DNA of 64,000 nt from Desulfovibrio sp. JY (GCA_021730285.1 CP082962.1:2604001-2668000); one strand, 5' to 3'. Positions 36,728 to 46,420 are shown, numbered from the stretch's first letter. Numbers and translations are program-made. The notes: generated by a model not told the origin, from the sequence alone.

Positions 36728-37333
36728 ATGGAGGTCAACTGGCCGGAGCGGTTTTACTGTCGCAGCTTCGTGCGCAAGATCGCCCAGTGGCGCGAAGTCA
36801 ATTATTTCCGGGCCACGCGGGCCATTCCCGCCGGGGCGAAAGTGCTCGAGATCGGCTGCGGCGACGGCGGCGGGGCGGGAATCTTCGCCCGCCTGTTCAA
36901 ACCGGGCCTCTACCACGGCCTCGACGTGGACCCGGCCATGGTCAAGGTGGCGGCCGGCCGGCGCGTACACAGCGACCTGGGCCGCTTTGCCCTGTTCGTC
37001 CAGGGCGACGCCGAGCGCCTGCCCTACCGCGACGGGGCCTTCGACGCGGTGGTCAACTTCGGCATCATCCACCACCTGCCCGATTGGCGGCGCGGCCTGG
37101 CCGAGGTCGGCCGGGTGCTGCGGCCGGGCGGGACGTTTTACTTCGAGGAAATCTATCCGCCGCTCTACGCCAATCCGCTTTTCCGCATTATGCTGGCCCA
37201 CCCTCGTGTGGACCGTTTCCATGGCCCCGAATTCCGGGCGGTCATGGACGGGCAAGGCCTGTCCCTCCAGCCGGGGTACCACGAATCGTCGCTTTACATC
37301 CTCGGCGTCGCCGTCAAAAATCCGCGCCCCTGA
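36728..37333 (+). CDS. SAM-dependent methyltransferase (type 11)
   Basis: A 201-residue class I methyltransferase: motif I VLEIGCGDGGGAGIF, then LDVDPAM, a post-I motif DAVVNFGIIHHLPDW and GRVLRPGGTFYFEEIY. The substrate is unknown; its place between ubiE and cydA suggests a quinone- or membrane-related methylation. ATG 36728 is chosen because AAGGAG sits 9 nt upstream; an ATG at 36719 directly abuts that site. Confidence 0.85.
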   Translation: MEVNWPERFYCRSFVRKIAQWREVNYFRATRAIPAGAKVLEIGCGDGGGAGIFARLFKPGLYHGLDVDPAMVKVAAGRRVHSDLGRFALFVQGDAERLPYRDGAFDAVVNFGIIHHLPDWRRGLAEVGRVLRPGGTFYFEEIYPPLYANPLFRIMLAHPRVDRFHGPEFRAVMDGQGLSLQPGYHESSLYILGVAVKNPRP

Positions 37334-37354
37334 CGGCGGGGCACTGGAGTCGCC

Positions 37355-38728
37355 ATGGAGTTTCTGACCGATCCCGTTTTCCTGTCCCGGCTGCAATTCG
37401 CCCTGACCACCGTTTTTCACATCACCTTCCCGACGCTCACCATCGGGCTTGGCGTCTACCTTGTCGTGGTCGAGTGGCTGTGGCTGCGCACGGGCGATCT
37501 GGTCTACTTTCGCCAGTTCCGCTTCTGGTCGCGGCTTTTCGCGGTCAATTTCGCCGTGGGCGTGGTCTCGGGCATTCCCCTGGAATTCCAGTTCGGCACC
37601 AACTGGGGGCCGTTTTCCGCCACCGTGGGCAACTTCTTTGGCCAGGTGCTCGGCTTCGAGGGCACCATGGCCTTCATGCTCGAGTCCGCCTTCCTCTACA
37701 TCATGCTCTTCGGCTGGAAGCGGGTGGGCCCGAAAATGCACTTCACCGCCACCATCCTGGTGGCTTTCGCCGCGTCGCTCTCCGCCTTCTGGATTCTGGT
37801 CGCCAACTCCTGGATGCAGACGCCCTCCGGCGGGCATATCGCAAACGGCATCTTCGTGGTGGACAATTATCTGGCCGCCATCTTTTCGCCCGATCTGCCC
37901 CTGGCCTTCACCCACATGTACCTGGCCTGCCTGGAAGTGAGCCTTTTCGTCATCGGCGCGGTCTCGGGCATCAACATCATGCTCGGCAGGAATGCGGCCT
38001 TTTTCCTCAAGTCGTTTAAGATCGCGGCCATTGCCGCCCTGGTCGTGGCCCCGCTCCAGGCCTTTATCGGCGACGCCAACGGCCAGGAGATCGGCCGGCT
38101 CCAGCCGGCCAAGGTCGCGGCCATCGAAGCCCACTGGAACACCAACAAGCCGGGCACCGGCGCGCCCTGGAACATGTTCGCCTGGCCGGACCCGGAACAT
38201 GAGCGCAATTATTTCCAACTCGAGATTCCCTACGCGCTGAGCCTGCTCATCACCCATTCGCCGACCGGCATCGTGCCCGGGCTCAAGGACTTCCCCAAGG
38301 AAGACCGCCCGCCCATCGTGCTGCCGTTTTATTCCTTCCGGCTCATGGTCGGCATCGGCTTCATCATGGTCGGCGTCATGCTCTGGACGTTTTGGGAATG
38401 GAAGAAGGGCCGGCTCACCGTTACGGCCGCGCCGGGGCGCAAATGGCTGTATCTGGCCTGGGCGGCCATGGCCGGCGGCGCCTACGTGGCCGTGGTCATG
38501 GGCTGGATCACCCGCGAGGTGGGACGCCAGCCCTGGCTGGCCTACGGGCTGATCCGCCGGGCCGAAGGCCATTCGGACCTGACCGCCGGCGAGGTCTGGG
38601 TGTCGCTGGTCGGCTTTCTCGTCGCCTACACGATCCTTTTCTCCCTGTTCGTGTTTTTCATGGGCAAGCTGCTCAAAAAGGGTCCGAACATGGAAGAGCT
38701 GCCCCCCGCCGCCCACGCCAGAGGGTAG
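37355..38728 (+). CDS. cydA: cytochrome bd quinol oxidase subunit I
   Basis: A 457-residue integral membrane subunit carrying hemes b558, b595 and d. Likely heme ligands are H22 (TTVFHITFP), the His in PLAFTHMYLACLE (near 187) and the Met in FYSFRLMVGIG (near 331). The GFEGTMAFMLES motif and ITREVGRQPW are intact. The quinol-binding loop is of the short type. The enzyme reduces oxygen to water with quinol; in a sulfate reducer it serves oxygen defence. GGAG precedes the ATG by 5 nt; cydB follows. Confidence 0.95.
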   Translation: MEFLTDPVFLSRLQFALTTVFHITFPTLTIGLGVYLVVVEWLWLRTGDLVYFRQFRFWSRLFAVNFAVGVVSGIPLEFQFGTNWGPFSATVGNFFGQVLGFEGTMAFMLESAFLYIMLFGWKRVGPKMHFTATILVAFAASLSAFWILVANSWMQTPSGGHIANGIFVVDNYLAAIFSPDLPLAFTHMYLACLEVSLFVIGAVSGINIMLGRNAAFFLKSFKIAAIAALVVAPLQAFIGDANGQEIGRLQPAKVAAIEAHWNTNKPGTGAPWNMFAWPDPEHERNYFQLEIPYALSLLITHSPTGIVPGLKDFPKEDRPPIVLPFYSFRLMVGIGFIMVGVMLWTFWEWKKGRLTVTAAPGRKWLYLAWAAMAGGAYVAVVMGWITREVGRQPWLAYGLIRRAEGHSDLTAGEVWVSLVGFLVAYTILFSLFVFFMGKLLKKGPNMEELPPAAHARG

Positions 38729-38789
38729 GGCGGGCCGGATGGACGCAACGTCGGATCAACGGCGCGAAGGGAAGAAAAAGAGGCTGCTG

Positions 38790-39806
38790 ATGGATGGACA
38801 TATGGGCATCGCCGAAGCGTGGTACTGGATAATGGCCCTGCTGTTGTGGCTCTACGTCTTCACCGACGGCTTCGACCTCGGGGTGGGCTTTTTGTGCCTG
38901 CACACGGACGACGAGGCCTGGCGGGACGCCATGACCGAAACCATCGACGGCGTGTGGCACGCCAACCAGACCTGGCTGGTGATGCTCGGCGGGGTGCTCT
39001 TCGGCGCGTTCCCGCTGGTCTACGGCACGGTGCTGGCCGCGCTCTACCTGCCGGCCGGGCTGCTGCTCTTCGCGCTCATGGCCCGGGGCATCGGGCTCGA
39101 ATACCGGGCCGAGTCCGGACGCAAGCGCGGTTGGTCCGTACTTTTCGGCATCGGCAGCGTGGCCGTGGCCCTGGCCCACGGCTTTTTGCTCGGCGGCATT
39201 TTGCAGGGCATGCGCTTCGACGGGCTTCGCTACACCGGCGGCGCGTTCGACTGGTTTTCGCCCTTTACCGTCCTGGTCGCCCTGACCCTGCTTTTCCTTT
39301 ACGCCATGTTCGGCGCGGCCTGGCTGGTGCTCAAGACCGATGGCGCGCTCCAGGCGAAAGCGAGGCAGTGGGGGGCGCGTTACGGTGCGGCGGCCGTGGC
39401 CATGCTGGTCATCGTCATCGGCTACGTCGCCCTGCACGGGAACATGGGCTATCTGGTCGGCCGGCCGGGCGGGCAGGGGGGCCTTTCCCCCATGTTCATC
39501 GGCTTGGCCGTCGCGGCGGTCCTTTGCGCGGCGCTGTATTTCCAGGCCCTGGGCAAGGGGCGGGACGGCCAGCCCCTGGGCTGGTGCGCCGTCATGTTGG
39601 CGTTTGTCTTCGCCGCTTTTGGCGGCAGCCTCTTCCCGGTCATCGTGCCCCCGGGCCTGACGGCCGCCCAGGCCGCCTCGCCGGCGGAGATGTTGCGCGT
39701 CATGCTGGCCGTGATCGGCGGGCTCATGCCGGTGATCCTTTTCTACAACGCCTACCAGTACCGGGTTTTTCGCGGCAAGGCCGCACCGGAAAACGAGATC
39801 GAGTAG
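38790..39806 (+). CDS. cydB: cytochrome bd quinol oxidase subunit II
   Basis: A 338-residue subunit with eight or nine TM helices. Family motifs are YVFTDGFDLGVG near the start, ETIDGVWHANQTWL, RGIGLEYR and the end MPVILFYNAYQYRVFRGK. ATG 38790 has AGAGG at suitable spacing and fits the usual N-terminus; an ATG at 38739 would add 17 charged residues. The UbiA-like gene begins 1 bp after the stop. Confidence 0.94.
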   Translation: MDGHMGIAEAWYWIMALLLWLYVFTDGFDLGVGFLCLHTDDEAWRDAMTETIDGVWHANQTWLVMLGGVLFGAFPLVYGTVLAALYLPAGLLLFALMARGIGLEYRAESGRKRGWSVLFGIGSVAVALAHGFLLGGILQGMRFDGLRYTGGAFDWFSPFTVLVALTLLFLYAMFGAAWLVLKTDGALQAKARQWGARYGAAAVAMLVIVIGYVALHGNMGYLVGRPGGQGGLSPMFIGLAVAAVLCAALYFQALGKGRDGQPLGWCAVMLAFVFAAFGGSLFPVIVPPGLTAAQAASPAEMLRVMLAVIGGLMPVILFYNAYQYRVFRGKAAPENEIE

Positions 39807-39807
39807 T

Positions 39808-40758
39808 TTGGCCACATCCCCAGCATCGAATTCCTGCGCCCCGACCGGGCGTTTCGCCCTGACCGTCTACCTGGCCCTTTCGCGCACGCCCCATGGACTG
39901 CTCGATCTGGCCGGGCCGTTTTGCGCCGCCTTGCTTTGCCGGGGCGGCTTTCCGCCGGCATCCGTCGTGGCCCTTGGCTGCGTCACCGTCTTTGCCGGCT
40001 ATACCGCCGTCTACGCCCTAAACGACATCGTGGACTACCGCTCGGACAAGCGGCAGGTGGAGGGCAGCGGCGCGGACATGCGCGCCGGCTACCTGGACGC
40101 GGCCTTTATCCGCCATCCCCTGGCCCACGGCTGCCTGTCCCTGCCGGCGGCCATCGTCTGGTTTCTTTTCTGGGTCGTGGTCGCCTTTGCCGGAGCCTTT
40201 GCGCTCAGCCCCGTCTGCGCCTGGCTGCTCGTGGCCGGCTGCCTGCTCGAAACCGCCTACTGCCTGCTTTTGACCGTCACCCACCTGCGCGCGGTCATAA
40301 ACGGCGTGGTCAAGTCGCTCGGGCCGCTGGCCGCCGCCTTCGCCGTCAACCCCGACCCGCCGGTCTGGTTCCTGGTCGGGCTTTTCGCCTGGGTCTTCAC
40401 CTGGGAAATCGGCGGACAGAACATCCCGGCCGACTGGCATGACGCCACCCGCGATGCCGCCACCGGCGCGCGCACCATGCCGGTGGTGCTCGGCTACCGG
40501 CGCGCCAGCCGGCTGGCCGTGGCCACGCTTGCCGCCGGCGTCGTCATTGCCGCGCCGCTTTTCGCTTTCTCGCCCCTGGCCGTTTCCACGCCCTTAAGCC
40601 TTGTCGCACTCCTCGGCGGAGCCTGGCTCGTACTGCCGCCGGCCCTGCGCCTGGCCAAAAGCCTCGACGACGCCGACGCCTCGGCGCTCTTCAACCGCGC
40701 CAGCTTCTACCCGGCCCTGTCCCTGGCCGTTTTGCTCATCCATTTAATTTTGCGTTAG
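39808..40758 (+). CDS. UbiA-family prenyltransferase
   Basis: A 316-residue membrane protein with about eight TM helices and both Asp-rich motifs: ALNDIVDYRSD and DWHDATRDAATGARTMP. These bind prenyl diphosphate through magnesium. The acceptor could be a quinone precursor, heme or another aromatic. It starts with TTG, directly after cydB, with no strong ribosome site, so translation is probably coupled. Being downstream of cydAB and near ubiE, a quinone or heme role is plausible. Confidence 0.82.
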   Translation: MATSPASNSCAPTGRFALTVYLALSRTPHGLLDLAGPFCAALLCRGGFPPASVVALGCVTVFAGYTAVYALNDIVDYRSDKRQVEGSGADMRAGYLDAAFIRHPLAHGCLSLPAAIVWFLFWVVVAFAGAFALSPVCAWLLVAGCLLETAYCLLLTVTHLRAVINGVVKSLGPLAAAFAVNPDPPVWFLVGLFAWVFTWEIGGQNIPADWHDATRDAATGARTMPVVLGYRRASRLAVATLAAGVVIAAPLFAFSPLAVSTPLSLVALLGGAWLVLPPALRLAKSLDDADASALFNRASFYPALSLAVLLIHLILR

Positions 40759-40767
40759 GAAGAGGGT

Positions 40768-40917
40768 GCGAGAGGGGAAACCCTTTTGAAAAAGGGTTAT
40801 CCCCTCTCGCGCTCTCCCCTTCCTCAAACTTTTAACGGTGACAGGCTGTTACCGGTAAAAGTCTTTGGAAAGGGGGCCCGGGGGGAGAACCTTTCGTAAG
40901 ACAAGGTTTCCCCCCGG
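40768..40917. terminator. two-hairpin repeat (types A and B) between convergent genes
   Basis: Type A at 40768-40810 (GCGAGAGGGGAAACCC...) follows the UbiA-like gene, and type B at 40878-40917 (CCGGGGGGAGAACCTTTCG...) precedes the end of the leftward RND gene. The spacer keeps the conserved GGTAAAAGTCTTTGGAAAGG piece. It probably terminates transcription from both sides. Confidence 0.7.
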
Positions 40918-40924
40918 CGCATTT

Positions 40925-43900
40925 CTAAGCTGTTCTCACGACGCGGCTGCGGCGGCGCAGGTGGCGGCCCAGCCAGTTTTGGAGGGCGTCGAGGTAGATG
41001 TAGTAGACGGGGGTGAAGTAGAGTGTGAGCAGCTGCGACACGATGAGTCCGCCGACCACGCAGAGCCCCAGCGGCCGTCTGGCCGCCGCGCCCGCGCCGA
41101 AGCCCAGGGCGATGGGCAGCGTGCCCATGAGCGCCGCCATGGTGGTCATCATGATGGGCCGGAAGCGGGTCAGCGCCCCCTCGTAGATGGCCTGTCGGGC
41201 GGGCATGCCTTTGCCGCGCTGGGCTTCCAGGGCGAAGTCGATCATCATGATGGCGTTTTTCTTCACGATGCCGATCAGCATGATGATGCCGACGAAGCCG
41301 TAGATGTTGAGATCCATGCCGAAGAGCATGAGCGTGGCCAGGGCGCCGACGCCGGCCGAGGGCAGCCCCGACAGGATGGTCAGGGGGTGGATGAAGCTTT
41401 CGTAGAGGATGCCGAGCACGATGTAGATGACCAGCACGGCCATGGCGAGCAGCACGGCCATGCCGGTGAGCGAGCTCTGGAAGGCCTGGGCCTCGCCCTG
41501 GAAGCTGGTGAAGATCGAGCCCGGCAGTTCCTTGCGGGCGAGCTCTTCCACCGCCGCGACCACGCCGCCAAGCGACGCGCCGGGCCGCAGGTTGAACGAG
41601 ATGGTCACCGACGGCGTCTGGCCGGAATGGTTGACCGAAAGCGGCCCCACTGACACCTCGCGCTTAACCAGCGTGTCCAGCGGCACGAGCTGGCCGTCGG
41701 CGGAGCGCACGTAGAGCAGGGACAGCGCGTCGGGATTGGCCTGATAGGCCGGGGCCAGCTCCATGATGACCTGATAGGTGTCGTTGGGGGCGTAGATGGT
41801 CGATATCTGCCGGTTGCCGTAGGACGTGGCCAGGGCGTTTTCGATCTGGTAGGCCGAGATGCCGAGCGCCGAAGCCTTGTCGCGGTCGATGTCCACGCGC
41901 AGTTCCGGATTCTTGATCTGCAGGTCCGACGTCACGTCCTGGATGTCGGCGATGCCGTGCATTTTCTGCTCGAAGGCGGCAGCCGCGGCGAAAAGCTCTT
42001 CCGTGTTCGAGGCTTGCAGGGTGAACTGGTACTGGCCCTTGGAGGACCGGCCGCCGATGCGGATGGGCGGCGGGTTTTGCAGGTAGGCCCGAAGCCCCGG
42101 CACCTGGGCGAAGGTCCGGCGGATGCGCTGCATCACGGTATCGGCGCTGTCCTTGCGCTCATCGAGGGGCCTTAGCGACAGCATCATCCGGCCGTTGTTG
42201 TTGGTGTTGTTGGGGCCGCCCGAGCCGATGACGGACATGTACTCGGAAACGTCCGGGTCCTTGGCCGCGATGGCGTTGAGCAGCTTTTGGCGCTGCATCA
42301 TCACGCCGAACGACACGCCTTCCTCGGCCTCGGTGGTGACCATGAGCCGTCCCGTGTCCTCGCTCGGCAAAAAGCCTTTGGGAATGGCCCGGAAAAGCCA
42401 GACCGTCACCCCGAGCAGCACCAGCGAGACGCACATGGTCAGGGCGTGGTGCCTGAGCACCAGACGCAGGCTGACGTCGTAGAAGTTGCGCAGGCCGTCG
42501 AAGGCCCGCTCAACGGCGTTGTAGACCCTGCCGTGGCGCACCGGGGCGTGGGGCTTCAAAATCAGGTTGCACAGCATCGGGGTCAGCGAAATGGACACGA
42601 AGCCGGAGATGAGGATGGACACCATGATGGTGACCGCGAATTCGTGAAAGAGCCGGCCCACCACGCCGCCCATGAAAAAGACCGGCAGAAAGACCGCGGC
42701 CAGGGAGATGGTCATGGACACGATGGTGAAACTGATCTCCTTGGAGCCCTCCATGGCGGCGGCCAGGGGCGTCTTGCCCATCTCCAGGTGGCGCACGATG
42801 TTTTCGAGCATGACGATGGCGTCGTCCACCACGAAGCCGACGGACAGGGTCAGGGCCATAAGCGAGATGTTGTCCAGGCTGAACCCCAGCACGTACATGG
42901 CCGCAAAGGTCCCGACGACCGACATGGGCAACGCCAGGCTCGGGATGATCGTGGCCGGGATGTTGCGCAGGAAAAGGAAGATGACCATGACCACGAGGCA
43001 CACGGTCAAAACCAGGGTGAATTTGACGTCGGAGACGGACTCGCGGATGGATGCCGACCGGTCGTAGAGCACGCGCAGGTTGACGGCGGCGGGCAGCTGC
43101 GCCTGGAAGTGGGGCAAAAGCGCCTTGATGGAATCCACCACTTCCACGGTGTTGGTGCCGGGCTGGCGCTGGATGGCGAGCACCAGCCCCGGCGTGCCGG
43201 AAAACCAGTTGAAGCGCCGGGTTTCCTCCACCGAATCCGTTACCTTGGCGATTTCGGACAGGCGTACGGGCGAACCGTTTTTCCAGGCCACGATCAGCGG
43301 CTTGTAGCCGGCGGCGGTGAGCAACTTGCCGCTCGAGCGCACGGTGTATTCCTTGGACGGCCCGGACACCGTGCCGACCGGCAGGTTGACGTTGCCCTTT
43401 TTCACCGCGTCCGACACCTCGTCCACGCCGATGCCCTTGGCGGCCATGGCTTCCGGGTCGAGCTGGATGCGCACGGCGTATTTCTTCGAGCCGTAGACCG
43501 AAACCTGGGCCACGCCCGGCACCATGGAGATGCGCTGGGCCATCATGTTCTCGGCGTATTCGTCCACGTCGGACAGGCGCATGACGTCGGAGGAGATGGC
43601 CAGGTAGAGGATGGGCGCGTCGGCCGGGTTGACCTTGCGGAAATAGGGCGGCGAGGGCAGGTCGTCGGGCAGGTCCTTGCCGGCCGTGGTCATGGCCGAC
43701 TGCACGTCCAGGGCGGCGGCGTCGATGTTGCGGTCGAGCGCGAACTGGAGCGTGATGCGCGTGGAGCCCACCGAGTTGATGGAGGTCATGGAGTCGAGCC
43801 CGGCGATGGTGGAGAACTGTTTCTCCAGCGGGTTGGCCACGGCGGCGGCCATGGTCTCGGGGCTGGCTCCGGGCAGCGACACCCGCACCTCGATGGTGGG

Positions 43901-44026
43901 AAAATCGACGTTGGGCAGGTCGGACACCGGCAGCTTCAGGTAGGCCATCACGCCGAAGATGAGGATGGCGGCCATGACCAGGGTGGTCATGACCGGCCGG
44001 GTGATGAAAATGGCGGCCGGGTTCAT
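40925..44026 (-). CDS. RND-family multidrug efflux transporter, MdtB/C-like
   Basis: A 1033-residue inner-membrane pump of the HAE-1 group. It starts NPAAIFITRPVMTTLVMAA and has the MdtB/MdtC-like PVSDLPNVDFPTIEVRVSLPG, the proton-relay aspartates in GFVVDDAIVMLENIV and ending motifs RPIMMTTMAALMGTLPIALG and FTPVYYIYLDALQ. It works as a trimer with the membrane-fusion protein encoded just upstream and an outer-membrane channel not seen here. The start overlaps the MFP stop by 4 bp. The frame stays open further upstream through a shadow of the MFP gene. Confidence 0.94.
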   Translation of the reverse strand: MNPAAIFITRPVMTTLVMAAILIFGVMAYLKLPVSDLPNVDFPTIEVRVSLPGASPETMAAAVANPLEKQFSTIAGLDSMTSINSVGSTRITLQFALDRNIDAAALDVQSAMTTAGKDLPDDLPSPPYFRKVNPADAPILYLAISSDVMRLSDVDEYAENMMAQRISMVPGVAQVSVYGSKKYAVRIQLDPEAMAAKGIGVDEVSDAVKKGNVNLPVGTVSGPSKEYTVRSSGKLLTAAGYKPLIVAWKNGSPVRLSEIAKVTDSVEETRRFNWFSGTPGLVLAIQRQPGTNTVEVVDSIKALLPHFQAQLPAAVNLRVLYDRSASIRESVSDVKFTLVLTVCLVVMVIFLFLRNIPATIIPSLALPMSVVGTFAAMYVLGFSLDNISLMALTLSVGFVVDDAIVMLENIVRHLEMGKTPLAAAMEGSKEISFTIVSMTISLAAVFLPVFFMGGVVGRLFHEFAVTIMVSILISGFVSISLTPMLCNLILKPHAPVRHGRVYNAVERAFDGLRNFYDVSLRLVLRHHALTMCVSLVLLGVTVWLFRAIPKGFLPSEDTGRLMVTTEAEEGVSFGVMMQRQKLLNAIAAKDPDVSEYMSVIGSGGPNNTNNNGRMMLSLRPLDERKDSADTVMQRIRRTFAQVPGLRAYLQNPPPIRIGGRSSKGQYQFTLQASNTEELFAAAAAFEQKMHGIADIQDVTSDLQIKNPELRVDIDRDKASALGISAYQIENALATSYGNRQISTIYAPNDTYQVIMELAPAYQANPDALSLLYVRSADGQLVPLDTLVKREVSVGPLSVNHSGQTPSVTISFNLRPGASLGGVVAAVEELARKELPGSIFTSFQGEAQAFQSSLTGMAVLLAMAVLVIYIVLGILYESFIHPLTILSGLPSAGVGALATLMLFGMDLNIYGFVGIIMLIGIVKKNAIMMIDFALEAQRGKGMPARQAIYEGALTRFRPIMMTTMAALMGTLPIALGFGAGAAARRPLGLCVVGGLIVSQLLTLYFTPVYYIYLDALQNWLGRHLRRRSRVVRTA

Positions 44027-45186
44027 TGCGCGGCCTCGGCCTCGGCCTTGGCCTTGGGGGCGGCAGCGGCGTCGGGCGCGGCCTTGATGGCGGCCTTGAG
44101 GCCCGGGGCCAGTCGCACCTGGCCGTCGGTGACCACCATTTCCCCGGGCGAAAGCCCTTTTTCCACCACGGTGCGGGCGTCGATGATGGGCCCGGGCGTA
44201 ATCTGCCGGGCGTCCACCGTGCCGTCCTTTTTGACCACGTACACGTAGGGACCCTTGAGCCCGTCCATGACGGCCTGGGTCGGGATGACCATCACGTCGG
44301 CAAGGGTGGACAGGGTGAGCCCCACGCGCACGAACTGGCCGGGCCAGAGCCTGTGGTCGGCGTTTTCGGCGATGGCCTTGAGCCGTATGGAGCCGGTCTT
44401 GGCATCCACGGCGTTGTCGATGGAGGCGAGCTTGGCCGTTACCGGGCGGGAATCGTCCTCGCCGGCCGGGGCGGCGGTGACGGTGAGCGCGCCCTGGCGG
44501 TTTTTGGCCTGGATGGCGGGGAGGTAGCGTTCGGGCAGGGAGAAGGCGATGAAGATGGGGCTTATTTGGTTGATGACGCACATGACGCGGTCGTCATTGG
44601 CCTTGAGCACGTTGCCGGCGGTGAGCATCACCGCGCCGACCCGGCCGGCGATGGGGGCGCGGATGTCGGCGTACTCGAGATCCAGGCGGGCCCGGTCCAG
44701 GCTGGCCTCGTCGAGGCGGATGGTGCCTTCCAGGGTCTTGGCCTGGGAAAAGGTCTGGTCGTACTGCTCCTGGGCCACCACGTCCTTGGATCTGAGCGTG
44801 GCGTAGCGCGTCAGGTCCGCCTCGGCCTTGACGAGCAAGGCCTTGTCGCGGGCCAGCTTGGCCTGCCCCTCGCGGATGGCCAGCTCGAAGGGGCGCGGGT
44901 CCAGGCGGAACAGCGGATCGCCCTTGGCCACCTCGGCCCCGTCCTTGACCAGCTGGGCGGTGATGGCCCCGTCGACCCGGGGTTTGACCGAAACCGTGGC
45001 CATGGGTTCGACGTTGCCCACGGCCTTGACCACGAGGGGCAGGGTGGCAACGACGGCGGGGACAGCCACCACCGGCACCGGCCGGGCGTCGCGTCCGGCT
45101 TTTTTCTCGCCGGAGCCCCCGCAGGACCAGACACAGCAGACGGAAAACACCAGCATCATGGCGCGCGAAACAAACATGCGGCTCAC
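44023..45186 (-). CDS. RND efflux membrane-fusion lipoprotein
   Basis: A 387-residue periplasmic adaptor with an N-terminal lipoprotein signal (VCCVWSC), barrel-sandwich lipoyl halves (VDGAITAQLVKDGAEVAKGDPL; DIRAPIAGRVG), an alpha-hairpin (about 95-165) and beta-barrel (WPGQFVRVGL, VIPTQAVM). GTG 45186 is favoured because GGAG is 7-8 nt upstream and GTGA overlaps the tetR stop; ATG 45177 is an alternative. The C-terminus is an Ala/Lys-rich tail. Same operon as the RND pump. Confidence 0.9.
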   Translation of the reverse strand: MSRMFVSRAMMLVFSVCCVWSCGGSGEKKAGRDARPVPVVAVPAVVATLPLVVKAVGNVEPMATVSVKPRVDGAITAQLVKDGAEVAKGDPLFRLDPRPFELAIREGQAKLARDKALLVKAEADLTRYATLRSKDVVAQEQYDQTFSQAKTLEGTIRLDEASLDRARLDLEYADIRAPIAGRVGAVMLTAGNVLKANDDRVMCVINQISPIFIAFSLPERYLPAIQAKNRQGALTVTAAPAGEDDSRPVTAKLASIDNAVDAKTGSIRLKAIAENADHRLWPGQFVRVGLTLSTLADVMVIPTQAVMDGLKGPYVYVVKKDGTVDARQITPGPIIDARTVVEKGLSPGEMVVTDGQVRLAPGLKAAIKAAPDAAAAPKAKAEAEAAQ

Positions 45187-45863
45187 AAGGCGTCTCCACA
45201 AAGCGGTTCAAGGGTGGGCTGGGGGAAGTGCATGGCGTCCGGGAAGCCCATGGCGGCCAGGGAAAACCGGGTGATGTGCAGGGCCAGGGCGTCGACGCCG
45301 TCCTGGCTCGGATCGCAATCGGGATAGAGTCTTTCCAGGATGGGCTGGTCAAGCACGAAATGACGGCACTGGCCGACGATGCTCTGGGCAAAGCGGGCCA
45401 CGGTCAGGGGGGTGGAATCCCCGCCGAGCAGCGCGGCCACGATGTCGCGCAGCACGGCATTGGCCGGGGCCAGACAGCGTTCGACCACCGTAGTCAGGTT
45501 GGGCGAGGGCTCGGCCATCTCCCGGGCCATCAGCCGCATGAGCCAGCTGTGGCGGCCCTTGTCCTCGAGGCGCAGGAGAAGTGCCCGGATGTAGGCGTAA
45601 AGCCGCACTTCCGGAGGGGCTTCGCCGACGAGCCCCAGGTCCGGCGGATAGCGCCGGCCGGCCTCGCGATGGGCGTGTTCGAGCACAGCCTGGTACAGGC
45701 GGTCCTTGCTGCCGAAATGATAGTGGATGGCGGCCAGATTGGCCTTGGCCAATTTGGTTATCTCGCGGACGGTGGCGGCTTGATACCCCTTGCAGGAGAA
45801 GATTTCGCCAGCAGCATCGAGGAGCCGCATCCTGGTTTCGTCTTCACGACCGTTGCCAGTCAT
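45183..45863 (-). CDS. TetR-family repressor of the efflux operon
   Basis: A 226-residue regulator with an N-terminal TetR HTH (TRMRLLDAAGEIFSCKGYQAATVREITKLAKANLAAIHYHFGSKD, seen in pieces) and a CerR/DUF1956-type C-terminal domain (LEHAHREAGRRYPP, HSWLMRLMAREMAEPS, QCRHFVLDQPIL). First gene of the tetR-MFP-RND operon, so it probably represses its own operon and responds to an exported compound. ATG 45863 is favoured over an in-frame start 63 bp upstream because the HTH begins soon after it. Confidence 0.9.
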   Translation of the reverse strand: MTGNGREDETRMRLLDAAGEIFSCKGYQAATVREITKLAKANLAAIHYHFGSKDRLYQAVLEHAHREAGRRYPPDLGLVGEAPPEVRLYAYIRALLLRLEDKGRHSWLMRLMAREMAEPSPNLTTVVERCLAPANAVLRDIVAALLGGDSTPLTVARFAQSIVGQCRHFVLDQPILERLYPDCDPSQDGVDALALHITRFSLAAMGFPDAMHFPQPTLEPLCGDAL

Positions 45864-46052
45864 CCGTCCGCCTTGCGTGAGCCTGCATTGCCCTGGGATG
45901 TACGGCGGAAAAGCCGGGCCGGTCAATACTTTCCCGGAACGACGCGACCGGGTTACGGCTTTGCCATCTTCGGCCGGTCCCGGCGTTGACCTGGACGCCG
46001 AAAAGACCTAGCCGGTAGACACCTTGCGGTAAATCGAAAAGGAGGATCACCA

Positions 46053-46358
46053 ATGGCGGAAGGCGTCGTCAACGTCGTGGCCAAGTTCGTGGCCAAACCC
46101 GGCCTCGAAGCAAAGCTCAAAGCGGAACTCACCGGGCTTATCGCCCCGACCCAGAAAGATCCGGGCTATATCGCCTACGACCTCTACGAGTCCACGTCCC
46201 GCCCCGGCGAGTTCGTGCTGGTCGAGGCCTGGGAGAGCCGGGAACTCCTGGCCAGCCATCTGAAGACTCCCCACCTGACCGGCTTCGCGGCCAAGGCCCC
46301 CGAGCTTATGGTCGCGCCCATGAGCGTCAAGCTCTTCGCCGAGCTCCCCGGTTTTTAG
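46053..46358 (+). CDS. ABM-family small monooxygenase-like protein (YgiN type)
   Basis: A 101-residue dimeric ferredoxin-like fold: VVNVVAKFVAKPGLEAKLKAELTGL, DPGYIAYDLYES, EFVLVEAWESRELLASHLKTPHL. Close to YgiN/YcnE quinol or antibiotic-biosynthesis monooxygenases; substrate not known. AAGGAGG sits 7 nt before the ATG. Stands alone, divergent from the efflux operon. Confidence 0.88.
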   Translation: MAEGVVNVVAKFVAKPGLEAKLKAELTGLIAPTQKDPGYIAYDLYESTSRPGEFVLVEAWESRELLASHLKTPHLTGFAAKAPELMVAPMSVKLFAELPGF

Positions 46359-46374
46359 GGAAAGGAATGAGACA

Positions 46375-46420
46375 CCGGGGGAGGGAACCCCTTTTTGAAA
46401 AAAGGGGTTCCCTCCCCCGG
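46375..46420 (+). terminator. long hairpin terminator after the ABM gene
   Basis: Arms CCGGGGGAGGGAACCCCTTTTT and the complement around GAA; a relative of the intergenic repeats. Followed by a C-rich then AAAAACTTTC stretch. Confidence 0.7.

Noticed and set aside
40925-44581. 1218-codon open frame as one long RND protein
   Set aside because: The first 185 codons are low-complexity shadow of the membrane-fusion gene; RND sequence begins at the ATG at 44026.
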